DNA from: Bacteroides coprosuis DSM 18011 | GTDB lineage: Bacteria > Bacteroidota > Bacteroidia > Bacteroidales > Bacteroidaceae | Reading direction: 5' to 3' | DNA length: 64,000 nt | Assembly (NCBI GenBank): GCA_000212915.1 | Contig: CM001167.1 | Coordinates: 2,348,780 to 2,412,779, forward strand | Shown here: positions 1-9,352 of the stretch, in pieces | Layout of the letters: the number at the start of each line of letters is the position of its first letter | Numbering within the stretch: the first letter of the stretch is position 1 | The notes under the pieces: generated by a model | Databases searched by the model: none | What the model was told of the DNA's origin: nothing | Seen by the model: the letters and a program-made list of their open reading frames with translations, nothing else | Translations under genes and position numbers: made by a program

Positions 1-79
1 TTGAATATCCAGAAAACTATCACAGGAAGTCATTCCAAATGCCAATAGGCAAAGTAGAGAGAATATATATTTCTTCATT
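1..79 (-). CDS. SusD-family lipoprotein, N-terminal fragment (runs off window)
   Basis: This is the first 26 codons of a minus-strand gene cut by the window edge. The translation begins MKKYIFSLLCLLAFGMTSC and continues DSFLDIQ. The hydrophobic stretch ends in a lipobox cysteine, and DSFLDI just after it is the usual opening of RagB/SusD outer-membrane lipoproteins. The ATG lies 10 bp downstream of the SusC stop at 89, the standard susC-susD arrangement. SusD proteins bind ligand and cap the SusC barrel at the cell surface. The family call rests on the signal region and position only, because the fold itself lies outside the window. Confidence 0.8.
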
Positions 80-88
80 GTTTTCTAA

Positions 89-3000
89 TTAAAAGGATAA
101 GTTTAAATTAAATGTTACCGATTTTGGCATAGGTGCTGCATACGGATTACTCATTGACTCTGGATCAATATAGTTTTTGTAATTCGCTCCAAAGACAAGT
201 AGGTTTCTTCCTTCTAGTGCTACCGACGCTGTTTTTACACCTACACGTTTAAGCAAGGTTTCGGGAATACGATAACCGATACGAAGGTTTTGCAAACGGA
301 TATAGCTTAGTTTTTTCACCCAGATATCTAAGTTGTTATAAATATCAGCACGACCAGAGTACCATTGATTTTCCATATCTCTATGTTCTGCTGCAAATAG
401 TGCAGGAAGATTTGTATATGGATTATCAGGAGTCCAACGGTTTAGGATATCTTTATTTGCATTACGTCCACGGTCATAATTTATTGCATCATAAGAAGGT
501 TGAGTGCGTACATGACCACCGAAATTGTATGCAAAGTTGATTGATAAATCCCAGTTTTTATAAGTAAAATTGTTGATGATACCACCTGTATAAGGAGGTT
601 CTGATGTACCAATATAGGATTGGAGTTCGCGTTCTTCTTTAGGTGTAACATCTGTACCAATGATACCCCATTCTCCTTCTTGCAAACGGTATAGTTCTTT
701 CAAAGTAAGTTTATCGCCTTTTTTGTCTACAAATAAAGGATAACCATCTTCATCTAGTCCCGCTGTTTTGAAAGCAAAGATAGCACCTGCTGGATAACCT
801 TCACGACTAGGAGTTAGTGAGTGTTCGGCTACGGTTTCTCTCAACACCTTATTATTATTGTAAGAGAAGTTGAAATTGGTTTCCCAAGTAAAGTTCTTTG
901 TTACAACATTCTTAGTTGATAAAGCCAACTCTACCCCTTGGTTGGTCATACTAGCCCAGTTGATTGTAGAAGATACGAAGCCCGATTCCAAAGGCAACAT
1001 TTGCAAACCAATCAAATCTACACCCTTACGGTAGTAGTAATCTAGGCTCATATTAATACGGCTATCTAATACAGAGAAATCAATACCGGTATTGACCGAG
1101 TGTGTCTTTTCCCATCTCAATTTTGCATTAGGAGCCGAATCCACACCAATCATGTGTTCTGAACCATCAGGCAAGATAGAACCTACAGTATAATTACCCA
1201 CTAAGAAAGGAGAGGTATTCTTATCAATATTTCCTTGAAGACCATAAGAAGCACGAAGTGCTAGATTATCAATCCAAGTAGCTGAAGCCATAAAAGATTC
1301 ATTGGACATTCTCCACAATCCACTTACCGAGTAAAGTGGTAAGTAACGATACTTCTTAGACACTCCGAATAAGTCGGAACCATCCATACGCACACTACCC
1401 CCTAGCGTATAACGTTGTTTGAACGAGTACGACATAGTAGAGAAGAAAGATGCATACGCATTTTCTTGATAAGTCTTCGTATGTAAAGGGTATCTTCTAG
1501 CCTTATCTTCATCGGGGAAGATAATCGGTTTTGTAGTCAAAGTCTTTCTATCATAACCATAACCAGCACTAAAAAGAGTTTCATACTTGGTCTTTCTCAA
1601 CTCTGTACCTGCCATAACTTCTAGTTCGTGGTTATCGCCAAACTGGTTGCGGTATTCTGCCATAGCCTTCCAAGTCATTTGAGAGTTCGTATTCTCATAA
1701 GCCTTGTGCACACCACCCTCAGGGATGAAGTAAGCATACTTTTGAGTTTTAGGATCGTAGTACTTACTGTTTTTACGAATATTTCTCATGGTATAACTTT
1801 CACCATCGGCAATTTGCTCTTTAGAGGTTTTATCGTTTTGCAAGCCCAATTGAGAAGTTATCTTGAAATGATCATTTAAACGAAATTGAAGATCTAAAAT
1901 AGCAGAGATAGAATTAATGGTTTCTTCATTAGAAGTATTCGCTCTCTCTTCAAAGATATTAAACCCTAAATCGGTATCCGAGTTGTTTTGGATATCGAAG
2001 TCATATACATATTCCCCATTTTCATCACGAGGACGAAGGTATGGGTTGGCTCTTCTGGAATAGTAAAAAGGATTTGTCAAACCTGCTCCATCCGATAGAT
2101 AAGTTTTGTTCTTTCTACGGTTTGCAAAGATAGACGCCCCTACCTTAAACATATTATTTATGCGGTAGGTAGTTTTACTAACCATATTCAGACGAGTATT
2201 TTTTACTCCGTGCACATTTCCATTTTCCTCATTGAAGCCCAATGAGTTGTAATAAGTTACTTTTTCGCCACCTCCTGAGATGTTGACGTTGTACTCCTGA
2301 TTGAAAGCATCTCTAAACAAGATTTTCCCCCAATCGGTATTGGTATTACTGAGCAGTTCTAGTTCACGCGCAGCTTCGGGTGTTAGTGCAGATGCACCAT
2401 TGCTGATATAATCTTCTACCAACCCATGGCGATTTAGGATTCGGTAAACCTCTCCTTTTTCTTTGTACTGATTAAACGGACTTCTAAGCAAATCCTTCTC
2501 CAAACCTACTTTTTCTTCGCTATTCATCAAGTTCAAGCGACTAGTTCCTAATCGAGGAGAATAAGTAAGACGAGTAGAGAAGTTCACTCTAGGTTTGCCC
2601 TGCTTACCGCTCTTGGTAGTAATTACAATTACCCCATTGGCAGCACGAGCACCATAGATAGCCGTAGCTGCCGCATCTTTCAATACCGTGATATTTTCAA
2701 TATCGGCAGGATTAATACCCGCGATAGAAGATTGGCGAAGGTTATCAATATCTACATTATCGTGCTTTGGAATATCTGTTCCCTCCAATGGAATACCATC
2801 AAGCACCCAAAGAGGGTCTTGCGTACCATTTAAAGAAGCAGTACCACGAATACGTATTTTCATAGGAGCACCAGGAGCACCCGATGTAGAAGATACCTGC
2901 ATACCCGCAATCTGACCAGCTAAAGCTTGATCGACACTTTTCACCGAACCGAGCATAGCATCAGATAGCTCAACCTTGGTAACTGCTGCCGTGAGCTTTC

Positions 3001-3379
3001 TCTTTTCAATCGTTTGGTATCCTGTAACCACCACAGCATCTAGCATAAGAGATGAGGGTTGCAAAATGATATTGTAGTGATCTTTACCAGCTACAAGAGC
3101 TACTTCTTGGGTAGTATGCCCCAAGTAGCTACAGAAAAAGCGATTGACACCTTCGGGTACAGAAAGGGAAAAGTTTCCATCGACATCTGTCACAGAACCC
3201 TTCACACTATTGGCAGCACCAGCCTTTTCCAGATCCTTAGCATCTAGAAATACAGTCGCACCAATCAACATAAAACCATCTTCGGCAGAAGTTATGGTTC
3301 CTTTTATTATGCGATTAGCTGCACTAGCCCCAAAGGCTGTGCAGCATAATATTAAGAATGATAGTAAATATTTTCTCAT
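89..3379 (-). CDS. SusC/RagA-family TonB-dependent outer-membrane receptor
   Basis: A 1096-residue protein with a signal peptide ending near residue 20 (FGASAA). A carboxypeptidase-regulatory-like domain follows (about 22-110), with the motif DGNFSLSVPEG. The TonB box/plug start VVVTGYQTIEKRKL is near residue 115 and a plug with VLKDAAATAIYGARAANGVI is near 230-255. The rest is a long beta-barrel ending in the aromatic residue of FNLNLSF. It should import a ligand with its SusD partner encoded directly downstream. The nearest upstream gene in the same direction is a secreted zinc metalloprotease, 36 bp away, so the ligand may be a peptide or glycopeptide. That substrate is inferred from context. 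The gene is full length and uninterrupted. Confidence 0.95.
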   Translation of the reverse strand: MRKYLLSFLILCCTAFGASAANRIIKGTITSAEDGFMLIGATVFLDAKDLEKAGAANSVKGSVTDVDGNFSLSVPEGVNRFFCSYLGHTTQEVALVAGKDHYNIILQPSSLMLDAVVVTGYQTIEKRKLTAAVTKVELSDAMLGSVKSVDQALAGQIAGMQVSSTSGAPGAPMKIRIRGTASLNGTQDPLWVLDGIPLEGTDIPKHDNVDIDNLRQSSIAGINPADIENITVLKDAAATAIYGARAANGVIVITTKSGKQGKPRVNFSTRLTYSPRLGTSRLNLMNSEEKVGLEKDLLRSPFNQYKEKGEVYRILNRHGLVEDYISNGASALTPEAARELELLSNTNTDWGKILFRDAFNQEYNVNISGGGEKVTYYNSLGFNEENGNVHGVKNTRLNMVSKTTYRINNMFKVGASIFANRRKNKTYLSDGAGLTNPFYYSRRANPYLRPRDENGEYVYDFDIQNNSDTDLGFNIFEERANTSNEETINSISAILDLQFRLNDHFKITSQLGLQNDKTSKEQIADGESYTMRNIRKNSKYYDPKTQKYAYFIPEGGVHKAYENTNSQMTWKAMAEYRNQFGDNHELEVMAGTELRKTKYETLFSAGYGYDRKTLTTKPIIFPDEDKARRYPLHTKTYQENAYASFFSTMSYSFKQRYTLGGSVRMDGSDLFGVSKKYRYLPLYSVSGLWRMSNESFMASATWIDNLALRASYGLQGNIDKNTSPFLVGNYTVGSILPDGSEHMIGVDSAPNAKLRWEKTHSVNTGIDFSVLDSRINMSLDYYYRKGVDLIGLQMLPLESGFVSSTINWASMTNQGVELALSTKNVVTKNFTWETNFNFSYNNNKVLRETVAEHSLTPSREGYPAGAIFAFKTAGLDEDGYPLFVDKKGDKLTLKELYRLQEGEWGIIGTDVTPKEERELQSYIGTSEPPYTGGIINNFTYKNWDLSINFAYNFGGHVRTQPSYDAINYDRGRNANKDILNRWTPDNPYTNLPALFAAEHRDMENQWYSGRADIYNNLDIWVKKLSYIRLQNLRIGYRIPETLLKRVGVKTASVALEGRNLLVFGANYKNYIDPESMSNPYAAPMPKSVTFNLNLSF

Positions 3380-3415
3380 GATTATTCTAATCCCTAATTG
3401 ATTTTTACCCTAGTA

Positions 3416-6064
3416 TTATTTTAGACCTAGGGCAGTGTTGATACGTAAAATTAAATCTTGGTAGTGATATTGTGTGGCTATGTCGCTGGTGTTGACTCTT
3501 CTCTCTAGAAGTTTTTTCACACGCATCAATTCTCCACGTTTTACAGAAATAGCATCAGAGATTCTATTAAGCTGAGAACCGTAGAAATCGAGTGTTCTAC
3601 CCGCAGCCATATTCGAACCTTTGAATGATTTCATAGCAAACTCATCGTGACTACAGAATGGAGTTTGGTGATCAAGCAAGAAGTGATCATCTGTCATGTT
3701 CTTACTAATCTTCACCCCTTCTGATTCTGCTGCTGCTGTAATAAGTGCATCAACAAAACCTTTCTGAAGATTACGAGTCATTACATCTGTTTTACCCCCT
3801 TGCTCGGTTACTTTGAAAATGCTTTTGTGAAGCATATCCATCAAATCTACTGCAGTGAAAGCATGGCTACCGTTTGCCGATTCGTTTTCGAGCATACGCA
3901 TTAAACGATTATTGGCTAGCAAATCCCAGAAAATGTATGCCTGAGCATTTTTCAACATCTTGTGAGGTGCATTTTCAATTATACCTACAGGAGTATCTCT
4001 GCGAAGGAATGTATATTGACCTATTTCATTATTGAACAACCACTCTGGGTAGCAAAGAACTTCGTCTAACAAGAACTGAACCGACTCTTTTTGCTTTTCT
4101 TTTTCAACAAAAGTATAAGTCTTCATGCCATCGCCTACAATGGTATTTTCAATATAAATACCTCCTACATTAGCCATAACATGGTATAAGAAATAGTTCC
4201 ACTGGCTAATTACAGCATAGTACATACGAGAAGCCTCATCGTAAGTCTGACCCTTTTCTCCAGTTGTTGACCATTTCAGGATTTCGGGTACAATACGTTT
4301 TAAGTTGGCAATACCCAGTTTTGAAGATTTAACAGGATCATCACCCAAGTCTTCATTTTGAGCACGTGGATCAACAGCATCTCTAGGATCTTGAGCCTCT
4401 AGATATTTATACAAGCGACCCGTGTGTTGTTGTAGGTAGTTGTGAAGTTCGCCTTTTTCTGCTTCAGGAGTTTCAGAAGCATACCAACGGTAACCATAAC
4501 CAATTGCAAAAATATCGTATGGTCCGATGTGTGGAGACATTACTTTTACACCATCACCAGGCTGAGCAACGTAGTTATAACGAGCATAGTCCATAATAGA
4601 AGAGGAAGTTGAATTCATCTTAGTCGTAAATTCTTCCGAACGAAGTTCATCAGTCTTATACGCCCAAGAACCCATCATATTATGACGAAGCCCAAGAGAG
4701 TGTCCCACCTCATGACAAGCCACAAAACGGATAGCATCTCCCATTACTTCTTCGGGCAACTCTGTACCACGTACCTCTTCACGAACAGCACCTGTTTGAA
4801 TAGTGTTCCATTCTTGAATCATAGTAAGTACGTTGTGCCACCACATAATGTCGGCTTCCAAGATTTCTCCCGAACGAGGGTCTAAGATAGAAGGACCCAT
4901 TGCATTCATCTTCGCCGAAGCAGCATAAGTAATCACCGAGTAGTTGATGTCATCCATATTGGCTGCTATGCTGTCAGTAATTTCTTTAGCAATAATTGCA
5001 TTCTTAAATCCTGCTTTCTCAAAAGCTACTTGCCAATCTTCAACACCTTGTTTGATGTATTTTCTCCATTGGTATGGCGTAGCTTGGTCGATGTAAAACA
5101 CGATTGGTTTAGCAGGTTCTACCAATTGCCCCTCTAAGTAAGCTACCATATCTTCAGGCTTTGGCTCTAATCTCCAACGAGTAACAAACTCTTTCTTTTC
5201 TAGCTTTTGTTGTTTATCGCTAAAGCTCAAAAAAGGAGTAGTAAAGTAACCCACACGTTGATTATCTAAACGACCTACCATAGGAGTTTTGGGTAATAGC
5301 AAGATGGTAGAGCTCACTTCAACAGTGATATACACGCTCTCCATACCTTCAGAAACCTTAGTCGTTAGTTCGGAATAAGCCACCACGTTGTTTGAGTAAG
5401 ATTTAATCTCTTGAATCTTGCTCAAATCCTTGATAGCGGATGTGCCTAGATTGATATTGGTAAATACATTGTTGATACTAGTTGAAGTACCATCATAAAT
5501 GTCATTAACCTTAATGACAGCCGTTGTAGAGTCGTTGTTATAAGCTTCTACTTTGAAAGAAGTAATTAGTGGAGAGATAAAGTTATCTTCAACCGACTTT
5601 CTGATAGCATCTTTTTCGGGGGTGATAGGCAATGGACGACTCTGGCGAACCATCAATTGGTTACCTTCTTTGTTCCACTCAAAACGAATCATATTGTTTT
5701 CGTAGTTCACACCACGGTTTACACCCGCATCATTCAATTCAGCTGGCACACGTTGCAATTTGTTTACAACAAGAAGGTCTCGTCCCATAAGGTCCATAGG
5801 TACTTCAAAATAGAAGTCTTTACCCTTCTTGACCACATTAAACAGGCCTTCTTTCTTAGTGGAACTACCCACCAATTCGTCATACTTTTTCTGAGTTGAC
5901 TCTTCCTTTTTACCTTCTTCTTTCTTCGATTTTTTATTCTTCTTTTTCTTCATCAACTCCACTGAGTCGACTTTGTAGCTTGGAGCAGAGGCTAATATTG
6001 GGGTTAAAGATGGTGTTAAAAAAAGCGAAGTGGATAATAGTAGTAGTTTTGATTTGTTATACAT
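3416..6064 (-). CDS. Secreted zinc-dependent metalloprotease, DUF5118/DUF5117/DUF4953 type
   Basis: An 882-residue exported protein with N-terminal signal sequence LLLLSTSLFLTPSLTPILA, then a lysine/glutamate-rich linker (about 38-60). The metzincin zinc motif HEVGHSLGLRH lies near residue 450, with a downstream SSSIMDYARY segment that could form the Met-turn. The order matches the DUF5118-DUF5117-DUF4953 family of large Bacteroidetes metalloproteases, whose substrates are mostly unknown. It is first in a minus-strand run with SusC and SusD, which suggests extracellular or periplasmic protein digestion coupled to uptake. There is a long gap upstream, so the promoter probably lies in 6065-6300, but I could not place a convincing -7/-33 pair there. 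Confidence 0.85.
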   Translation of the reverse strand: MYNKSKLLLLSTSLFLTPSLTPILASAPSYKVDSVELMKKKKNKKSKKEEGKKEESTQKKYDELVGSSTKKEGLFNVVKKGKDFYFEVPMDLMGRDLLVVNKLQRVPAELNDAGVNRGVNYENNMIRFEWNKEGNQLMVRQSRPLPITPEKDAIRKSVEDNFISPLITSFKVEAYNNDSTTAVIKVNDIYDGTSTSINNVFTNINLGTSAIKDLSKIQEIKSYSNNVVAYSELTTKVSEGMESVYITVEVSSTILLLPKTPMVGRLDNQRVGYFTTPFLSFSDKQQKLEKKEFVTRWRLEPKPEDMVAYLEGQLVEPAKPIVFYIDQATPYQWRKYIKQGVEDWQVAFEKAGFKNAIIAKEITDSIAANMDDINYSVITYAASAKMNAMGPSILDPRSGEILEADIMWWHNVLTMIQEWNTIQTGAVREEVRGTELPEEVMGDAIRFVACHEVGHSLGLRHNMMGSWAYKTDELRSEEFTTKMNSTSSSIMDYARYNYVAQPGDGVKVMSPHIGPYDIFAIGYGYRWYASETPEAEKGELHNYLQQHTGRLYKYLEAQDPRDAVDPRAQNEDLGDDPVKSSKLGIANLKRIVPEILKWSTTGEKGQTYDEASRMYYAVISQWNYFLYHVMANVGGIYIENTIVGDGMKTYTFVEKEKQKESVQFLLDEVLCYPEWLFNNEIGQYTFLRRDTPVGIIENAPHKMLKNAQAYIFWDLLANNRLMRMLENESANGSHAFTAVDLMDMLHKSIFKVTEQGGKTDVMTRNLQKGFVDALITAAAESEGVKISKNMTDDHFLLDHQTPFCSHDEFAMKSFKGSNMAAGRTLDFYGSQLNRISDAISVKRGELMRVKKLLERRVNTSDIATQYHYQDLILRINTALGLK

Positions 6065-6786
6065 ACGATCTACGGTCTATATTTATTCTTGATTTATAAT
6101 ATTTATGCGTATTACTTATTTACAGGGGTGCAAAAGTTCCGAAGAATACCCAAATTAGCATACCATTTACACTTTTTTAATATATTATAATATGCTAGGC
6201 ATAATGCTTGTTTCTTCCTACTTTTGGATTAGTAATCAATAAATAACAGACAATTTGTTATCAAAATGTCAGTTTAATATTCATACAAGAAAAATACAAA
6301 GGAGAGTATTTACAAGAATGTAAATTTATTCAAAAGATTCCCTAAAGAACAAATTGAAGCACAAAAGGAGATGGAATACTTTTGCTTTTAAAAGCACAAC
6401 TCACTGATAACCAAAAAGTCCTTCAACCACGCAAAACAACACGGATTAATAAAAAGAACACCCCTATCCGTATATTCATACAGTACCCCCCCAATAGTTA
6501 AACCTTTTATAAGTTAAAAAAGGAGATCAAGATAGAGCAGACTACAAACAGATAGTTAGCAACTTACTCTCTATTATTCACAGAACTAGGAGCTTATTAT
6601 TTGAATTATTTAACACTCTGCTCCTCTCTAAAAGGCTGAATTTTACTCACTTTAGAGTGAGAAAAAGGGGAAACTACCCTGAAAGTAATTTCCCCTTTTT
6701 CTTATTTCTCGTGAATAGACCTGGAAACTATTATCTTGAAATTCACCTGCTGCCCAACAGCTTTTAGTTCCACCTCTTAAAGATTT
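6065..6786. other. Intergenic region, no gene seen
   Basis: About 720 bp of AT-rich DNA between the metalloprotease start and the stop of the 6787 gene. It holds one clear terminator hairpin (6662-6700) and a smaller hairpin just before it, with CTCAC/GAGTG arms around 6646-6661. No open frame looks coding in either direction. Confidence 0.5.
6662..6700 (-). terminator. Rho-independent terminator after the 159-residue gene
   Basis: Perfect arms AAAAAGGGGAAA (6662-6673) and TTTCCCCTTTTT (6689-6700) with a 15-nt loop. A U-run follows the stem in either direction, so it may be bidirectional. The nearest gene reading into it is the minus-strand gene ending at 6787. Confidence 0.8.
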
Positions 6787-7266
6787 TCATTCCCAGTCAT
6801 CTAGCTCTTCATCAATCACCTTTTGAGCCTCAGCCTCGGTAGGAAAAGGACCTTTGTTCATCCAAGCATAACTATTGTAGCGGAAGTTAAAACGTCCTAT
6901 TCCGTAGCCCTCCCCATCTTCATTGTGCAACACTTGGTAACGCTCGGGTAGAGATTGGAAGTGAAACGGCTGTACATAAATGGGGAGAGATGTCCAATCC
7001 ACATCTTCAGCAATTCTAAGTTTCTTCACCTTGGCAAATCCCTCATACTGCCCCTCCTCCAAATCAAAAATAGCATGAAAGGGTAACTCCATCCAACTGC
7101 TGTAAAAGGGTTCTCCCTTTTGTGCATCCTCCCTCACCTTAGGATTGAAGCAACTCAATGCCTCATACACCTCATCCGACGGAATGAAATAAAAAGGAAT
7201 TCGACACTTCGTCTCATTCTGGTGTGCCATTCGGCGGTATTTATACCCTATAATGTATCTTTTCAT
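6787..7266 (-). CDS. Hypothetical protein, 159 residues
   Basis: I do not recognise the family. The protein has no signal peptide or membrane segment and is rich in aromatic and acidic residues. It ends in an acidic tail (EELDDWE). A segment near residue 130 (FNFRYNSYAWMNKGPFPTEAEA) resembles short repeats in small DUF proteins of uncertain role. It is flanked by terminators on both sides (6662-6700 and 7344-7367), so it is probably a single-gene transcript. The clean ATG start and codon use like its neighbours support a real gene. Confidence 0.6.
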   Translation of the reverse strand: MKRYIIGYKYRRMAHQNETKCRIPFYFIPSDEVYEALSCFNPKVREDAQKGEPFYSSWMELPFHAIFDLEEGQYEGFAKVKKLRIAEDVDWTSLPIYVQPFHFQSLPERYQVLHNEDGEGYGIGRFNFRYNSYAWMNKGPFPTEAEAQKVIDEELDDWE

Positions 7267-7337
7267 AGCTCAAGCCTCATTAGATATTTATACCTCAAGA
7301 TAGAAAATTATATAGGATTACAGAAAAAGAGAGGCAT

Positions 7338-7367
7338 AAAAAAAGCCAATTACTTTCGCAATTGGCT
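7338..7367 (-). terminator. Terminator of the nucleotide-sugar/glycan operon
   Basis: Arms AGCCAATT (7344-7351) and AATTGGCT (7360-7367) with an 8-nt loop. On the minus strand the stem is followed at once by a run of seven T. It lies 13 bp past the GT2 stop codon at 7380. Confidence 0.85.
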
Positions 7368-7379
7368 GAATGATAAGGT

Positions 7380-8354
7380 TTATCTATTTTCTTTGTATTT
7401 ATTAAGATGTGTAAGCCACTTCCAAAGTATCAGTGGAATACGAGTTGCATGCTTCCATGCAAAGTTCTTTTTCAGACAAGCCTTAAATCCAGGAATATAA
7501 TCTTTATAGCCATAATATTTACTATAAATATACCCCTCAAAGGAACGCCAAAAAGAGACTTGCTTTATCATCTTACCAAGCTCTTCATCAGGAAAGAATT
7601 TCTTGAACTCAGCATCCATATAAACTTCCTTCAACTGTCGATCTAAAGATTGACGATAAATCATTCCACCTGGATGTTTGCGATATACACTCATATTATC
7701 GTGCATGCCCCACACTTTACCTAAGCTAGCACAAGTAAGGAATAAGCAAATATCCCCATAAATTACTTTAGGATTATTTACATTATTTGAATAGTGTGGA
7801 ATTATGTCTGATCTAAACAATACAGAGGCAGTAGGAATATAACATCTACGATATAATTCTACAATAGAATATTGACGGTCTTCTATATGAGCAAATACCT
7901 CATCCTTCTTATAACCATCAGTCCATGTCATCATAGCATTATGAAAACACATAGAGTAATCAGGATGCGCCTCCATAAAGTCCACTTGCTTCTGTAGTTT
8001 GTTGGGATCTGTCCAGTAATCATCGCCCTCACAAAGAGCTATATATTTGCCTTGGGCTCTAGGGTAAATAAAGGTTGAGCCGATACTCACACCCTTACTG
8101 AACTGATTTTCAATTTGATAAATAGGTTTTATTATACTAGGATATTTCTGTTCAAATTCCCTTATTACATTTGACGTATTATCTGTAGATGCGTCATCAT
8201 GAATAATTACTTCAAAAGGAAAAGAAGTTTTTTGTGAAATAAAACCCTCTAAACTTTCTCGAATAAATCCACCATGGTTATAAGCAAGAGTCACTATAGT
8301 AACTAATGGTTTATCAATATGTTTAGACTCTTGAATTTCTTCCTCATTTCTCAT
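7380..8354 (-). CDS. Glycosyltransferase family 2
   Basis: A GT-A fold inverting glycosyltransferase of about 324 residues. The nucleotide-sugar fold starts with VTIVTLAYNHGGFIRESLEGF, has HDDASTDNT for the first acidic motif and EGDDYW for the metal-binding DxD-type motif, all in the first 125 residues. It likely adds the sugar made by the upstream genes to a surface glycan on the cytoplasmic face of the membrane. I chose the ATG at 8354 because the longer frame starts with GTG at 8369. The intervening AGGAGG is a well-placed Shine-Dalgarno sequence for the ATG, which is unusual in Bacteroidetes. The gene overlaps the end of the epimerase gene by 11 bp, so the two are translationally linked. 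It is the last gene of the operon. Confidence 0.88.
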   Translation of the reverse strand: MRNEEEIQESKHIDKPLVTIVTLAYNHGGFIRESLEGFISQKTSFPFEVIIHDDASTDNTSNVIREFEQKYPSIIKPIYQIENQFSKGVSIGSTFIYPRAQGKYIALCEGDDYWTDPNKLQKQVDFMEAHPDYSMCFHNAMMTWTDGYKKDEVFAHIEDRQYSIVELYRRCYIPTASVLFRSDIIPHYSNNVNNPKVIYGDICLFLTCASLGKVWGMHDNMSVYRKHPGGMIYRQSLDRQLKEVYMDAEFKKFFPDEELGKMIKQVSFWRSFEGYIYSKYYGYKDYIPGFKACLKKNFAWKHATRIPLILWKWLTHLNKYKENR

Positions 8355-9351
8355 AAAAATCCTCCTCACGTCCCCACAACTTAGAAAAACGTTGTAACTT
8401 CATTTCTTTTTTAAAATCGTTGAGATAATCCACCCAATTATATCTAGGTTCGTATTTTAATTCATTCACTGTCTTTCGAATATCCAGCACAAATTGTTGA
8501 GAGTTTCTCTTTTCTGGTTTATATATTATTCGAGATTGTTTTCCTTTGGGATTAAAGACCTTGATTATTCCTTTTACTCTTTCTTCTAGAGTACTGCCCC
8601 CACTTCCAATATTATATATACCTCCATCAATCTCCGCTTCTAAAGTTTTCTCTACAATTTGAAGAAAGTCTTTAATGCAAATGGTTTCTAGCAAACGATT
8701 TGGATCACCCCAAACTTCGATATCTTTCCCAGCCATGGCTTCATAAATAAAAAATCGATCTGAAATAAGGGTCTTTTTCCCATCAGTATAAGTATAGGGA
8801 TTTGGATGATATAAATAAACTCTTGACAATCGTAAAATAAATCGTTTTAATCCAAACTCATGATAATAATGCTCGATAAGATCTACAGCTGCATTTTTAG
8901 CTATTACATATACTACATGATCACCACTTACAGGAATTTTACGCAAAGAATCTGCAGGGATAGGTACTTTAGTACCAAAAAGATAATTAATATCAAAAAG
9001 AGTTTGAGGAAAAACAATACGGTCAACTTTAATACTTTTAGCAAACTCAAGTACATTAAATGTTCCTTGTACAATAGAGGAAATATATAAGTTTGCATCA
9101 TAGCCATCCATGGAAGCAGGAAGAGCACCAGCAAAATGTAATACAGCATAAATATCCTTAGTAGGTAATTTCTTAAAGTCGTCTTTTTGAGTTATGTCTA
9201 CTGAATAATAAGGAATGTTATAATCAGAAAAGAAACCATTATCATCTTTACGATGCCCTACAGCTAGAACTTCATAATCTAATTCTTTAAAATGAAGAGA
9301 TAGATATGCTCCCAAAGTGCCTGTAGCACCAAATATTATTATCTTTTTCAT
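8344..9351 (-). CDS. NAD-dependent epimerase/dehydratase (extended SDR)
   Basis: A 335-residue extended short-chain dehydrogenase. The dinucleotide motif IIIFGATGTLGAYLSL opens the protein. The catalytic Tyr-x3-Lys appears as YVIAK near residue 152, and NIGSGGSTLEERV is typical of the C-terminal substrate domain. It probably epimerises, reduces or dehydrates a nucleotide-linked sugar in the same pathway as RfbA, RfbB and the aminotransferase. The exact reaction cannot be read from sequence. It is separated from the upstream ATP-grasp gene by 1 bp. Confidence 0.85.
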   Translation of the reverse strand: MKKIIIFGATGTLGAYLSLHFKELDYEVLAVGHRKDDNGFFSDYNIPYYSVDITQKDDFKKLPTKDIYAVLHFAGALPASMDGYDANLYISSIVQGTFNVLEFAKSIKVDRIVFPQTLFDINYLFGTKVPIPADSLRKIPVSGDHVVYVIAKNAAVDLIEHYYHEFGLKRFILRLSRVYLYHPNPYTYTDGKKTLISDRFFIYEAMAGKDIEVWGDPNRLLETICIKDFLQIVEKTLEAEIDGGIYNIGSGGSTLEERVKGIIKVFNPKGKQSRIIYKPEKRNSQQFVLDIRKTVNELKYEPRYNWVDYLNDFKKEMKLQRFSKLWGREEDFYEK

Positions 9352-9352
9352 G

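Noticed and set aside
5896-6099. Plus-strand frame of 67 codons opposite the metalloprotease start
   Set aside because: It is the complement of the lysine/glutamate linker and signal peptide of the real gene.
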